In this document: piece after piece, positions 1-8,551 of the stretch
Layout: each line of letters opens with the position of its first letter
Numbering within the stretch: the first letter of the stretch is position 1
NCBI RefSeq assembly: GCF_010500245.1
Contig: NZ_JAAGOX010000011.1
Coordinates: 310,001-374,000 of the forward strand
Direction: 5' to 3'
DNA: 64,000 nt
Origin: Ruegeria sp. PrR005
GTDB lineage: Bacteria; Pseudomonadota; Alphaproteobacteria; Rhodobacterales; Rhodobacteraceae
Position numbers and translations under genes: made by a program
The notes under the pieces: model-generated
Told to the model about the DNA's origin: nothing
Seen by the model: the letters and a program-made list of their open reading frames with translations, nothing else
Database searches by the model: none

Positions 1-1
1 A

Positions 2-778
2 CAGCACATGAAATCGAAGTCGATCCCGCTGTACTCACTGCTGGCGGAAAAGGCGCAGAAAGCGGCGATCGCCTTCACCCCGCGCCAATTGATCATGATC
101 ATGGTTCTTCTGGCCTGTATCGCCTTTGTCGGGCTCAGCGTCGGCACCCAGACCGAGGTCAAGATCCGCGTCGCCATCTCGGTCGCGATCGGTATTGGTG
201 CGGTCTACATCTGGGTCAATCAGAAGGCCAAGAAGCGCCTAGGCATGATCGAGGAACAACTGCCAGACGCGGTGGAACTGATGGTGCGCTCCTTGCGTGT
301 CGGCCACCCGTTCGTCTCGGCCATCCAGATCGTTGCCAAGGAATCGGAAGACCCGATTGCAACCGAATTCGGCATTATCGCGGACGAATCCGCCTATGGC
401 CGCGAGATCGGCGAGGCGCTCAAGGAAATGGCCGAACGCCTGGACATGCAGGATCTGCGCTTCCTCGCGGTCGCGGTCACCATCCAGCAGCAATCGGGCG
501 GCAACCTGGCCGAGGTGCTCGCGGGTCTGGCCAAGGTGATCCGCGCCCGTTTCCGCCTGTTCCGCAGGGTCAAGGCCATTACCGCCGAGGCGCAATGGTC
601 GGGCAAGTTCCTGTCCGCCTTCCCTCTGGTCGCGCTCATGGTCATCCTGATTAACGACCCCGGCTATTATGACGGCGTGCAGGATCATGAACTGTTCATC
701 CCCGCCTGTTTCGTCGTGGGCATCCTGCTGACCGTGAACCTGTTCGTCATGCGCATGCTGACCAACATCAAGGTGTGA
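2..778 (+). CDS. tadB: TadB, Tad pilus inner-membrane platform protein (5' end outside window)
   Basis: Inner-membrane platform protein of the Tad (Flp) pilus assembly machine, working with TadC and the TadA ATPase. The sequence shows a type II secretion F domain: an amphipathic helical block (AVELMVRSLRVGHPF, then EIGEALKEMAERL and IQQQSGGNLAEVL) between two N-terminal and two C-terminal hydrophobic segments. TadB proteins are usually near 320 residues. Only about 258 codons are present and the frame is open to the window edge, so the ATG at position 8 is probably internal and the true start lies upstream. tadC follows after 10 bp. Confidence 0.88.
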   Translation, partial: QHMKSKSIPLYSLLAEKAQKAAIAFTPRQLIMIMVLLACIAFVGLSVGTQTEVKIRVAISVAIGIGAVYIWVNQKAKKRLGMIEEQLPDAVELMVRSLRVGHPFVSAIQIVAKESEDPIATEFGIIADESAYGREIGEALKEMAERLDMQDLRFLAVAVTIQQQSGGNLAEVLAGLAKVIRARFRLFRRVKAITAEAQWSGKFLSAFPLVALMVILINDPGYYDGVQDHELFIPACFVVGILLTVNLFVMRMLTNIKV

Positions 779-788
779 GGAGATCGAC

Positions 789-1769
789 ATGGAATTGCTG
801 AATACAGTGAACGATTTCATCACCGCCAACCTGGGTGAATTCGGACCTCTCATCGTGGTGGGCGGACTTGGTCTGTTCATGATCCTGTTGACCATCCCGA
901 TGATGCTCAACCAGCCCGAAGACCCGCTCAAGAAGCTGAAGCGGGATCAAAATTCGAAAACGCCGCAGAAATCGAAAAAGGAACAGTTGCGCCAGGCTGG
1001 CCGCAACGAGCAGCTTCAACGTTTCGCAACCTTTCTTGAACCGCAGGACGCCGACCAGTTGTCGGCCATGCAACTGAAACTGCGGCAGGCCGGATACCAA
1101 TCCAAGGATGCGGTCCGCTTTTTCCATTTCGCCCAAATGGCTCTTGGCCTTGTCGGGCTGCTTCTGGGCGTCATCTATGTGACTGTCATCAACGGCGAGC
1201 AGAACTATGACGGTCAAGCGATGCTGATCCGTGTTCTCGGGCCCGGCGCCGTGGGATACTTCCTGCCCAAGTACTGGATCACCCGGCGGGTCGACACCCG
1301 CAAGGAGAACATCACACGCGCCTTTCCCGACGCGCTGGACATGATGCTGGTCTGCGTCGAAGCCGGCCAGTCCCTTGACCAATCGATCGTTCGGGTTGCG
1401 CGCGAGTTGCGCGCGTCCTATCCCGATCTGGCGGACGAATTCGAAATCGTCGCCTATGAGATGAAAGCGGGCAAGGAAAAGGACAAGGTCCTGCGCGACA
1501 TGGGGACCCGCTGCGGTGTGATCGACGTGTCCTCGTTTGTCACCGTGATGATCCAGTCATCCCAGTTTGGCACCTCAATCGCCGAGGCCCTGCGCGTCTA
1601 TGCCGGGGAAATGCGGGACAAGCGCGTCATGCGCGCGGAAGAGGCCGCAAACAAGTTGCCAACAAAAATGACACTTGCCACAATGATGCTGACCGTGCCG
1701 CCCTTGCTGATCATCCTTGTCGGCCCATCGGCAAAAGGTATCATGGATCTGGGTAACATGAGCAAATAA
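789..1769 (+). CDS. tadC: TadC, Tad pilus inner-membrane platform protein
   Basis: Second F-type platform protein of the Tad pilus, paired with TadB in the inner membrane. The 326-residue product has an N-terminal hydrophobic segment (about residues 18-38), a charged linker rich in Lys and Gln, a membrane pair around residues 110-160, and a C-terminal F domain (FPDALDMMLVCVEAGQSLDQ through SSQFGTSIAEALR) ending in a hydrophobic helix (MLTVPPLLIILVG). The start ATG has a good ribosome site (AGGAG, 5 bases before it) right after the tadB stop, so the two are in one operon. Length and order match the family. Confidence 0.93.
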   Translation: MELLNTVNDFITANLGEFGPLIVVGGLGLFMILLTIPMMLNQPEDPLKKLKRDQNSKTPQKSKKEQLRQAGRNEQLQRFATFLEPQDADQLSAMQLKLRQAGYQSKDAVRFFHFAQMALGLVGLLLGVIYVTVINGEQNYDGQAMLIRVLGPGAVGYFLPKYWITRRVDTRKENITRAFPDALDMMLVCVEAGQSLDQSIVRVARELRASYPDLADEFEIVAYEMKAGKEKDKVLRDMGTRCGVIDVSSFVTVMIQSSQFGTSIAEALRVYAGEMRDKRVMRAEEAANKLPTKMTLATMMLTVPPLLIILVGPSAKGIMDLGNMSK

Positions 1770-1773
1770 CAAA

Positions 1774-2364
1774 ATGAAACAACAGGGTGGGCGACCTCCC
1801 ACACCGAATTTGTTGACAGCTATGGCCATCGTCGCGGCAGTGACGGTGGCCAGTTGCACGAAGGATGATGCAACAGCATTGCCAGACAACCCCTTCCCCC
1901 CTGGCGTCGACCATCGGAAAGAGGCGGTAAGTGGCGTCGAAGTAGGGCAACGACTGATGGCTGCGGGCGAATATGAACTTGCCTTGGACAGCTTTACGCG
2001 CGCCGCGCTTGACGAAGGGATGACCCCCGAGATCCTGACTGGGATCGGCACCGCCAACCTGGGCCTGGGGCGTCTTGGACAAGCCGAACCGATGCTGCGC
2101 CGGGCCGTCGGCGAGACACCGGACTGGCCGGAAGCCTGGAACAACCTTGGCGTGCTCCTGATGGAAAAAGGTGAGCTGTCCGAAGCGAAACAGGTTTTTC
2201 AGAAAGCCTATGCACTGGACAATGGCGAAAGTGACTCAATCAGGGACAATTTGCGGATAGCGCTCGCAAAATCGGAAAATGTTGTTCATAATGAGCAACA
2301 ACAAGAAGAATTCAAATTGGTGCAGCGGGGGCAAGGCGACTTTGTGATCCGCAAAACACCGTAA
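1774..2364 (+). CDS. TadD-like TPR lipoprotein
   Basis: Predicted outer-membrane-directed lipoprotein with tetratricopeptide repeats, the usual TadD-type partner in Tad loci, thought to help assemble the secretin. A hydrophobic signal ends in the lipobox VASC with Cys28 as the expected lipidation site. Residues from about 50 to 150 carry TPR-like helices (LALDSFTRAALDEG, GLGRLGQAEPMLRRAV, WNNLGVLLMEKGELSEAKQVF). The ATG is 4 bases after the tadC stop, so the gene is cotranscribed. The last 30 residues are Gln/Glu rich. The role is inferred from context and domain. Confidence 0.75.
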   Translation: MKQQGGRPPTPNLLTAMAIVAAVTVASCTKDDATALPDNPFPPGVDHRKEAVSGVEVGQRLMAAGEYELALDSFTRAALDEGMTPEILTGIGTANLGLGRLGQAEPMLRRAVGETPDWPEAWNNLGVLLMEKGELSEAKQVFQKAYALDNGESDSIRDNLRIALAKSENVVHNEQQQEEFKLVQRGQGDFVIRKTP

Positions 2365-2394
2365 CGAGGGCAAGAGCAGCAAAAGGACGCAAAA

Positions 2395-3243
2395 ATGCGC
2401 CACCTTATCCTGATTCCGGTCATGCTGGCAGGCAGTTTGACCCTTTCGGCGTGTTCGGACAACGCCGACGAAACAGTCGAGCGAGCGTTCCAGGACGTCA
2501 ACGTCGTGGATGAAACAAATCTGAACGATGTGATGCTGACGGTCGCGGACCCCAACGAGGCGGTCGACTATTTCCAGCGCACCCTGAAGGAAAATCCAGA
2601 CCGCATCGACCTGCAACGCGGACTGGCCAAATCCCTGACCCGCGCTCACCGCAACACCGAAGCCGTTGTGGTCTGGGGCAAGGTCGTGAAGATGGACGGC
2701 GCCATTCCGGATGACGCCATCGATTATGCCGACGCCCTGATCCGCAACAACGAGTGGGAGCGCGCCGAGCAGATTCTGGATTCCGTGCCGCCCACGCACG
2801 AAACTTTCAACCGCTACCGGCTCGAGGCTATGGTGGCGGATTCAAACCAAGAGTGGAAGAACGCCGACACGTTCTATGAAACAGCCGTCGGCCTTACGAC
2901 ACGGCCTGCCGGTGTCATGAACAACTGGGGATACTCCAAACTGACGCGCGGCGACTTTGCCGAGGCCGAGCGCCTTTTCGGAGAGGCCATTCGCCAAGAC
3001 AGCAGCCTGTTCACCGCAAAGAACAACCTGGTTCTGGCCCGAAGTGCCCAGCGCAACTATACACTCCCGGTTGTGCCAATGACACAAACCGAACGGGCAC
3101 AACTGCTGCACACGATGGCACTTTCCGCAGTCAAACAAGGGGATATCACGACTGGAAAATCGCTGCTGCGCGAGGCGATAGACACTCATCCCCAGCATTT
3201 CGAGGATGCGGTGAGATCCTTGCGTGCGCTTGAAATCGGCTGA
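2395..3243 (+). CDS. TPR lipoprotein of the Tad locus
   Basis: Second TPR lipoprotein of the cluster, 282 residues. The signal peptide ends in the lipobox LSAC with Cys20 as lipidation site, so the mature protein is probably anchored in the outer membrane facing the periplasm. Repeated helical pairs fit several TPRs (AVDYFQRTLKENPDRIDLQRG, NWGYSKLTRGDFAEAERLF, AKNNLVLARSAQ). Two tandem TadD-like lipoproteins in one Tad operon suggest division of labour in secretin assembly, but that is inference. It lies 30 bp after the preceding TPR gene and just before the prepilin peptidase. Confidence 0.72.
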   Translation: MRHLILIPVMLAGSLTLSACSDNADETVERAFQDVNVVDETNLNDVMLTVADPNEAVDYFQRTLKENPDRIDLQRGLAKSLTRAHRNTEAVVVWGKVVKMDGAIPDDAIDYADALIRNNEWERAEQILDSVPPTHETFNRYRLEAMVADSNQEWKNADTFYETAVGLTTRPAGVMNNWGYSKLTRGDFAEAERLFGEAIRQDSSLFTAKNNLVLARSAQRNYTLPVVPMTQTERAQLLHTMALSAVKQGDITTGKSLLREAIDTHPQHFEDAVRSLRALEIG

Positions 3244-3247
3244 TCCG

Positions 3248-3793
3248 ATGGTCATTCCTGCCCAGGCGGCGCTTTGGTTTGTACCATTTGTGCTGCCGAT
3301 CTGCCTCTATGTTGCCTATACCGACCTGCGCGAGATGAAGATCCGTAACCATGCCGTTACCACGCTGGCCGCGGTATTTGTCTTCATCGGTCTGATTGCC
3401 TATGCACCGTTCACCAGCGATTGGATCTCGGGTCGCATAGGCCCGATCCCGCTGGCATTGCCGACCTATGTCTGGCAGCTTTTGCATCTGCCAGTGGTGT
3501 TGCTGGTTGGCGTATTGCTGAATGCCGCGGGCGCGCTGGGGGCCGGTGACGCCAAGTTCGCGGCAGCAGCCGCACCTTTTGTCTGGACCGGTGATCTCAG
3601 ACTCGCGACAGGCTTGCTGACCGCAGGGTTGCTTGCCGCCTTTGTCACCCATCGGATTGCCAAACATTCGCCATTGCGGCGGATCGCTCCCAACTGGAAA
3701 AGCTGGGACACCGGCAAGAAATTCCCGATGGGCCTGGCCTTGGGTGGCAGCCTGGCCGCCTATCTCCTGCTTGGCGCAATCTACGGCGCCTAG
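3248..3793 (+). CDS. Prepilin peptidase (TadV/CpaA, A24 family)
   Basis: Membrane aspartyl protease that processes Flp prepilin and TadE/F pseudopilins. The 181-residue form has the two expected catalytic aspartates: Asp26 in YTDLREMKIRN at the end of the first membrane helix, and Asp101 in the GxGD motif (GAGDAKFA). About five to six hydrophobic helices are visible and the large N-terminal methylase domain of PilD is absent, as usual for TadV/CpaA. An in-frame GTG at 3224 would overlap the previous gene; the ATG at 3248 is preferred because the first helix begins right after it. Confidence 0.87.
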   Translation: MVIPAQAALWFVPFVLPICLYVAYTDLREMKIRNHAVTTLAAVFVFIGLIAYAPFTSDWISGRIGPIPLALPTYVWQLLHLPVVLLVGVLLNAAGALGAGDAKFAAAAAPFVWTGDLRLATGLLTAGLLAAFVTHRIAKHSPLRRIAPNWKSWDTGKKFPMGLALGGSLAAYLLLGAIYGA

Positions 3794-3903
3794 GTGCAAA
3801 ACCTGCCCTTTGCGCGCCCTTGTGATGCCACATTGATTAGACATTCTGGTTGACGAAGTGATCGCTTCACCGAACAGCCATGGAAATTCTTCGGGTCTCA
3901 AAG

Positions 3904-5211
3904 ATGAACATGCAGCCTACTGCCGTTCTGGCGCCTCCCGCTCCGAAACGGATGTCTGAAATGCAACTCCCCATCGTCATGATGCGGGACATTCTGCTCA
4001 AGACGATCTTTCGCAAGACCGTCGAAACCGTCTCTGAGATCGCCGAGGCTATCTGCCTGCCGGTTACGGTGGCACAAGAGCTCGTCGATATGGCGCGGAC
4101 CCAGAAATTGCTTGAGGCGACAGGTACGCTCAACGCCAACAATGGCAACGAGATGGGATATCAATTGACCGATGCCGGCAAGGCCCGGGCGCTCGACGCA
4201 CTCAGCCAGTCGGAATACTTCGGTGCCATGCCGGTACCGCTCGAGGTCTACCGGGAACAGGTCAAACGGCAATCCATTCGCAACATCCAGGTCACCCGCG
4301 ACCAGCTGGTCAAGGCGATGGGCCATCTGGTGCTGCCCGACAGTCTGCTGGGCCATCTCGGCCCTGCTGTGAGTGCCGGCCGCTCGATCCTGATGTATGG
4401 GCCGCCGGGCAACGGCAAATCCTCGATCTCGAACGGGATCCGTGATGCGCTGGGCGACAATGTCTATGTGCCGCGCGCGATCGAGTATTCCGGCCAGGTC
4501 ATCACCGTCTATGACCCGATCGTCCACACCGCCATCGAACAGGAACCCGAAGACCCGACCCAGCTGCGCCGCCGCGCCCGCTTCGACAGCCGCTATGTGA
4601 TGTGCGCGCGTCCCACGGTGATCACCGGGGGCGAGTTGTCGCTGTCGATGCTCGACCTTGTCTACAACCCTACCGCACGCACCTATCAGGCGCCCTTGCA
4701 GCTTAAATCCACCGGCGGCATCTTCATCATCGACGACCTTGGCCGCCAGGCCGAGCCGCCACAGGCGATCATCAACCGCTGGATCGTGCCGCTGGAAGAG
4801 GGCAAGGACATCCTTGGCCTGCAATCGGGCGAGAAATTCGAGGTCCCCTTTGACACGCTGGTGATCTTCTCGACCAACTTCCACCCCAACGAGATCTTCG
4901 ACCAGGCGGCGCTGCGGCGGATCTTCTTCAAGATCAAAATCGACGGCCCAAACCAGGAAAACTTTCTCAAGATTTTCGCCATGGTCGCCCGCAAGAAGGG
5001 CGTGCCGCTCGATGAAAAGGCGCTGGTGCATCTGCTCAAGGTCAAATACCCGACCATCGACAACATCTACGCCAATTATCAGCCGGTCTTCCTGATCGAC
5101 CAGATGATCGCCATCTGCGAGTTCGAGGGCATCCCCTATCAGATGAGCCCAGAACTGATAGACCGCGCCTGGGCCAACATGTTCGTCAAGGACGAGAAGA
5201 TCGTGAAATGA
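3904..5211 (+). CDS. AAA-type ATPase with N-terminal winged-helix-like region, Tad-linked
   Basis: Cytoplasmic AAA ATPase of about 435 residues; not TadA/CpaF. The ATPase core has a Walker A motif (GPPGNGKS, residues 166-173), a Walker B (IFIIDD, near 280) and a sensor-type segment (LVIFSTNFHPNEIFDQAALRR). Residues 20-100 look like a small winged-helix DNA- or protein-binding fold (TVSEIAEAICLPVTVAQELVDMAR, then YQLTDAGKARALDAL). It follows the Tad genes on the same strand and overlaps the next gene by 4 bp (ATGA). Function is unknown to me; a regulatory or assembly role for the pilus is inference. An alternative ATG lies at 3880. Confidence 0.7.
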   Translation: MNMQPTAVLAPPAPKRMSEMQLPIVMMRDILLKTIFRKTVETVSEIAEAICLPVTVAQELVDMARTQKLLEATGTLNANNGNEMGYQLTDAGKARALDALSQSEYFGAMPVPLEVYREQVKRQSIRNIQVTRDQLVKAMGHLVLPDSLLGHLGPAVSAGRSILMYGPPGNGKSSISNGIRDALGDNVYVPRAIEYSGQVITVYDPIVHTAIEQEPEDPTQLRRRARFDSRYVMCARPTVITGGELSLSMLDLVYNPTARTYQAPLQLKSTGGIFIIDDLGRQAEPPQAIINRWIVPLEEGKDILGLQSGEKFEVPFDTLVIFSTNFHPNEIFDQAALRRIFFKIKIDGPNQENFLKIFAMVARKKGVPLDEKALVHLLKVKYPTIDNIYANYQPVFLIDQMIAICEFEGIPYQMSPELIDRAWANMFVKDEKIVK

Positions 5212-6017
5212 TCGGGGTCGCGGGCTGTGGCCGCATGGGCGCGCCGATGCTGGCCGCCCTGCGACGCGCCGGGTTCCCGGCGCAAGGCTTCGATATCCGC
5301 CCACCCAGCGATTTTACCGGCGCCAGCCACCAGATTACCGATAACATTGCGGCATTTTCGCAAGGTCTGAGGACACTTATCACCGTTGTTCGGGACATTT
5401 CGCAAACTGAACAGGTATTGTTCACGGATCAGAGACTGATTGATGCAAAACACTTGGATTGCGTCATCCTCTGCTCCACCCTGTCGCCCCGCTATGTGCG
5501 TGACCTGCGAGCGCGGGTACCGGACCATATCGCTCTGATCGACGCGCCGATGTCCGGCGCGCAAGTCGCGGCTCAGGAGGCGCGGTTGTCCTTCATGCTG
5601 GGCGGCAGCCCTGCGGATCTGAATGCCGTCCAACCACTCTTCAACGCGATGGGCAGCCATTTTCACCGCATGGGGCCCTTTGGATCGGGTATGCAAGCCA
5701 AGGTGCTTAACAACCTGCTCGCCGCCGCCAATACGGCCATGACGCGGCTGGTGCTGGACTGGGCCGACGCCGCGGGCCTGGACGAGGCCGCGCTGCTTGC
5801 CCTCATCCATACCAGCTCGGGCCAGAACTGGTTTGCCAGCAATTTCGACCGGATCGAATTCGCCCGCGACGGGTTGAGCGAGGACAACACGATCGGCATT
5901 CTGGTCAAGGATGTCGAAAGCGCCCTCGACGCCGCGCCGACGGGTGCCGACACCACCCTGCCCCGCGCGGTACAAGAGCTGATCCGCAAATTGCAGCCAC
6001 GCCCTTCCTCTTGCTGA
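5208..6017 (+). CDS. 3-hydroxyisobutyrate dehydrogenase-like NAD(P)-dependent oxidoreductase
   Basis: Cytosolic beta-hydroxyacid dehydrogenase family member, predicted to oxidise a short hydroxyacid or reduce a tartronate-type semialdehyde. The N-terminus holds the Rossmann motif GVAGCGRMGAP. The substrate signature APMSGAQVAAQEARLSFMLGG and the catalytic Lys in GSGMQAKVLNN are present. At 269 residues it is shorter than the usual 290-300. Its last residues and stop codon lie in a copy of a dispersed intergenic repeat (6003-6068), so the C-terminus may be replaced. A patch at about 5341-5470 is visibly AT richer than the rest of the gene. It overlaps the upstream ATPase by 4 bp. Substrate unknown. 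Confidence 0.78.
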   Translation: MIGVAGCGRMGAPMLAALRRAGFPAQGFDIRPPSDFTGASHQITDNIAAFSQGLRTLITVVRDISQTEQVLFTDQRLIDAKHLDCVILCSTLSPRYVRDLRARVPDHIALIDAPMSGAQVAAQEARLSFMLGGSPADLNAVQPLFNAMGSHFHRMGPFGSGMQAKVLNNLLAAANTAMTRLVLDWADAAGLDEAALLALIHTSSGQNWFASNFDRIEFARDGLSEDNTIGILVKDVESALDAAPTGADTTLPRAVQELIRKLQPRPSSC

Positions 6018-6068
6018 AAATATCCCCGGGGAGTCACCCTGCACGGGCGGCGGGGGCAGCGCCCCCTT
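6003..6068 (+). repeat. Composite intergenic repeat, copy A
   Basis: Copy of an element found five times in this window. It reads CTTCCTCTTGCTG, then AAATATCCCCGGGGAGT, a short variable part, then GGGGGCAGCGCCCCC, which is itself a hairpin. Here it runs through the stop codon of the dehydrogenase and ends about 30 bp before the helicase start. It probably acts as a structured 3' end or attenuator; that is inference. Confidence 0.65.
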
Positions 6069-6101
6069 CCCTTGCCCAAGGCAGGTGATAATGTCACCGC
6101 C

Positions 6102-8510
6102 ATGCCGCAGCTCCCCGCGCTCCTCACCGACTGGTTCACTGCCAAGGGCTGGTCCGTCCATCCCCATCAACAAGCGATGTTTGATCGCGCCGACCGCCCC
6201 GCGACCCTCTTGATCGCCCCCACCGGTGGCGGCAAGACCATGGCGGGGTTTCTGCCCACGCTGGCCGAACTGGCAAAGGGACAGCATCAAGGCCTGCACA
6301 CGCTCTACGTCTCTCCGCTCAAGGCTCTGGCCGCCGATATCAAGCGCAACCTGCGCACCCCAGTAGACGAGATCGGCCTGGCCGTCCGGATAGAGGATCG
6401 CACCGGCGACACCTCGGCCACGCAAAAGAAACGCCAGCGCGCCGACCCGCCCCATATCCTGCTGACCACGCCTGAAAGCCTGGCGCTCCTCACCTCATAC
6501 GAGGACGCGCCGCGCATGTTCGCCGGGCTGCGCCGCGTGGTGGTCGACGAGATCCACGCCTTGGCCGAAAGCAAGCGGGGCGATCAGCTGATGCTGGCGC
6601 TGGCGCGGCTGCAAACGCTCTGCCCCGATCTGCGCCGGGTGGGCCTCTCGGCCACGGTCGAGGACCCGGAGGCCATCGCCCGCTTCCTCGCCCGCCATCC
6701 CGACCCTTGCGAAATCCTGTTGGCCGATCCCGGCCCCGACCCCGATATCGCCATGCTGGAGACCGAGGAAATGCCGCCCTGGTCCGGCGGCGGTGCGGCC
6801 TATTCGATCCCCGCTGTGCTAGACCAGATCCGGCGGCACAGGACGACGCTCATCTTTCACAACACCCGCGCCCAGGCCGAGATCTTCTTTCACAACCTGT
6901 GGCTGGCCAATGACGAAGGTTTGCCCATCGGCATCCATCACGGCAGCCTCGACCGGACACAGCGCGAGCGGGTCGAGGCGGCGATGGTGCGGGGCGAACT
7001 GCGCGCCATCGTCTGCACCGGCAGTCTCGACCTGGGCATTGACTGGGGCGATGTGGATCTGGTGATCCAGATTGGCGCACCGAAGAACGTCAAGCGGCTG
7101 GTGCAGCGGATCGGACGGGCCAATCACCGTTACAATGCCCCGTCCAAGGCGCTGCTGGTGCCCGCCAACCGGTTCGAGGTGGTCGAATGTATCGCCGCGC
7201 TTGAGGCGGTGCGCGCCCACGCGCTCGACGGTGATCCGCGCGGTCCCGGGCCGAGCGACGTGCTCTGCCAGCATATCCTGATCGCCGCCTGTTCCGGCCC
7301 GTTTGACGCCGATGCACTCTTTGCCGAGATGACCTCCGCCGGGCCTTATGCCGATCTTGCCCGGCCTGATTTCGATGCCTGTCTCGATTTCTGTGCCACC
7401 GGCGGCTATGCCCTGCGCGCCTATGACCGCTGGCAGCGCCTGCAACAGCGCCCCGACGGTCAATGGCAGTTGCGCGACCCGCGCAGCGCCCAGCGGATCC
7501 GCCAGAACATCGGCACCATCCAGGACACCGACACGCTCAAGGTACGGCTCCAGCGCAATCGTGGCGGCAAGCCGCTGGGTGAGATCGAGGAGGGTTTTGC
7601 TGCCTCGCTCACCCCTGGCGATACCTTTCTGATCGGCGGCCAGATCGTGCGCTACGAGGGCCTGCGCGATATGGTGGTCGAGGTCAGCCGCCGCGCCGAC
7701 AAGAAGCCCAAGATCGCCACCTTCATGGGCACCAAATTCGCCACCTCGACCCAGCTCAGCGCCCGTATTCTTGACCTGTTCGCGCGGGCGGACTGGCCCC
7801 AGCTTCCGCGTCACACCGCTGACTGGCTGGCCCTGCAACGCCGGGTCTCGCGCCTGCCCGAACGCGGGCGGCTGCTGGTCGAAAGCTTCCCCCAGGATGG
7901 GCGCGAGCATCTGTGCGTCTACGGCTTTGCCGGGCGCAACGCGATGCAGACGCTGGGCCTGTTGCTGACCAAACGGATGGAGGAAACGGGCCTGAACCCG
8001 CTGGGTTTTGTCGCCACCGATTACGCGGTCTTGATCTGGGGGCTCGAGGCTACGACCGACCCGGCGCCGCTCTTCGAAATTGACAGCCTGCGCGCCGGGC
8101 TGGAGCAGTGGCTGGCCGGTAACGCGGTGATGAAACGCACCTTTCGCGCATCGGCCACCATCGCCGGGCTGATCGAGCGCAATCTGGGCGGTCAGCGCAA
8201 GACCGGGCGGCAGGCGACCTTCAGCTCGGATATCCTCTATGACACCTTGCAGAAATACGACCCCGACCACCTGATGATGCAGATCACCCGGGCCGAGGCG
8301 ATGCGTGGTCTGGTCGATTTTGGCCGGATCGAAGAAATGATCGCCCGTGTCGGCGACCGGATCGACCTGGTGCGGCTGGACCGGGTAACACCACTCGCTG
8401 CGCCGCTGTTTCTCGAGGTCGGCAAGGTGCCGGTGCAGGGCGCCGCCGAAGAGCGTCTCTTGGCCGAGGAAAGCGCCCGTCTGCTGGCCGACGCCGGTCT
8501 CTCGGTCTGA
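6102..8510 (+). CDS. Ligase-associated DEXH-box DNA helicase (Lhr-like)
   Basis: Large superfamily 2 helicase of 802 residues, of the type linked to ATP-dependent DNA ligases in a DNA damage response cluster. Seen in sequence: Walker A APTGGGKT (near residue 43), a DEIH box in VVVDEIHALAE, motif III LSATVED, and C-terminal motifs (TGSLDLGIDWGDVDLVIQIG, QRIGRANHR). The C-terminal half is the Lhr-type extension. The ATG at 6102 is preferred because the upstream in-frame alternative is a TTG without a clear ribosome site. The metallophosphatase pdeM follows 41 bp downstream; ligase and exonuclease partners are not next to it here. Confidence 0.9.
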   Translation: MPQLPALLTDWFTAKGWSVHPHQQAMFDRADRPATLLIAPTGGGKTMAGFLPTLAELAKGQHQGLHTLYVSPLKALAADIKRNLRTPVDEIGLAVRIEDRTGDTSATQKKRQRADPPHILLTTPESLALLTSYEDAPRMFAGLRRVVVDEIHALAESKRGDQLMLALARLQTLCPDLRRVGLSATVEDPEAIARFLARHPDPCEILLADPGPDPDIAMLETEEMPPWSGGGAAYSIPAVLDQIRRHRTTLIFHNTRAQAEIFFHNLWLANDEGLPIGIHHGSLDRTQRERVEAAMVRGELRAIVCTGSLDLGIDWGDVDLVIQIGAPKNVKRLVQRIGRANHRYNAPSKALLVPANRFEVVECIAALEAVRAHALDGDPRGPGPSDVLCQHILIAACSGPFDADALFAEMTSAGPYADLARPDFDACLDFCATGGYALRAYDRWQRLQQRPDGQWQLRDPRSAQRIRQNIGTIQDTDTLKVRLQRNRGGKPLGEIEEGFAASLTPGDTFLIGGQIVRYEGLRDMVVEVSRRADKKPKIATFMGTKFATSTQLSARILDLFARADWPQLPRHTADWLALQRRVSRLPERGRLLVESFPQDGREHLCVYGFAGRNAMQTLGLLLTKRMEETGLNPLGFVATDYAVLIWGLEATTDPAPLFEIDSLRAGLEQWLAGNAVMKRTFRASATIAGLIERNLGGQRKTGRQATFSSDILYDTLQKYDPDHLMMQITRAEAMRGLVDFGRIEEMIARVGDRIDLVRLDRVTPLAAPLFLEVGKVPVQGAAEERLLAEESARLLADAGLSV

Positions 8511-8551
8511 AAGGACTTGCGCAATCCGGCATCCTGCGCAAAGAACACATC

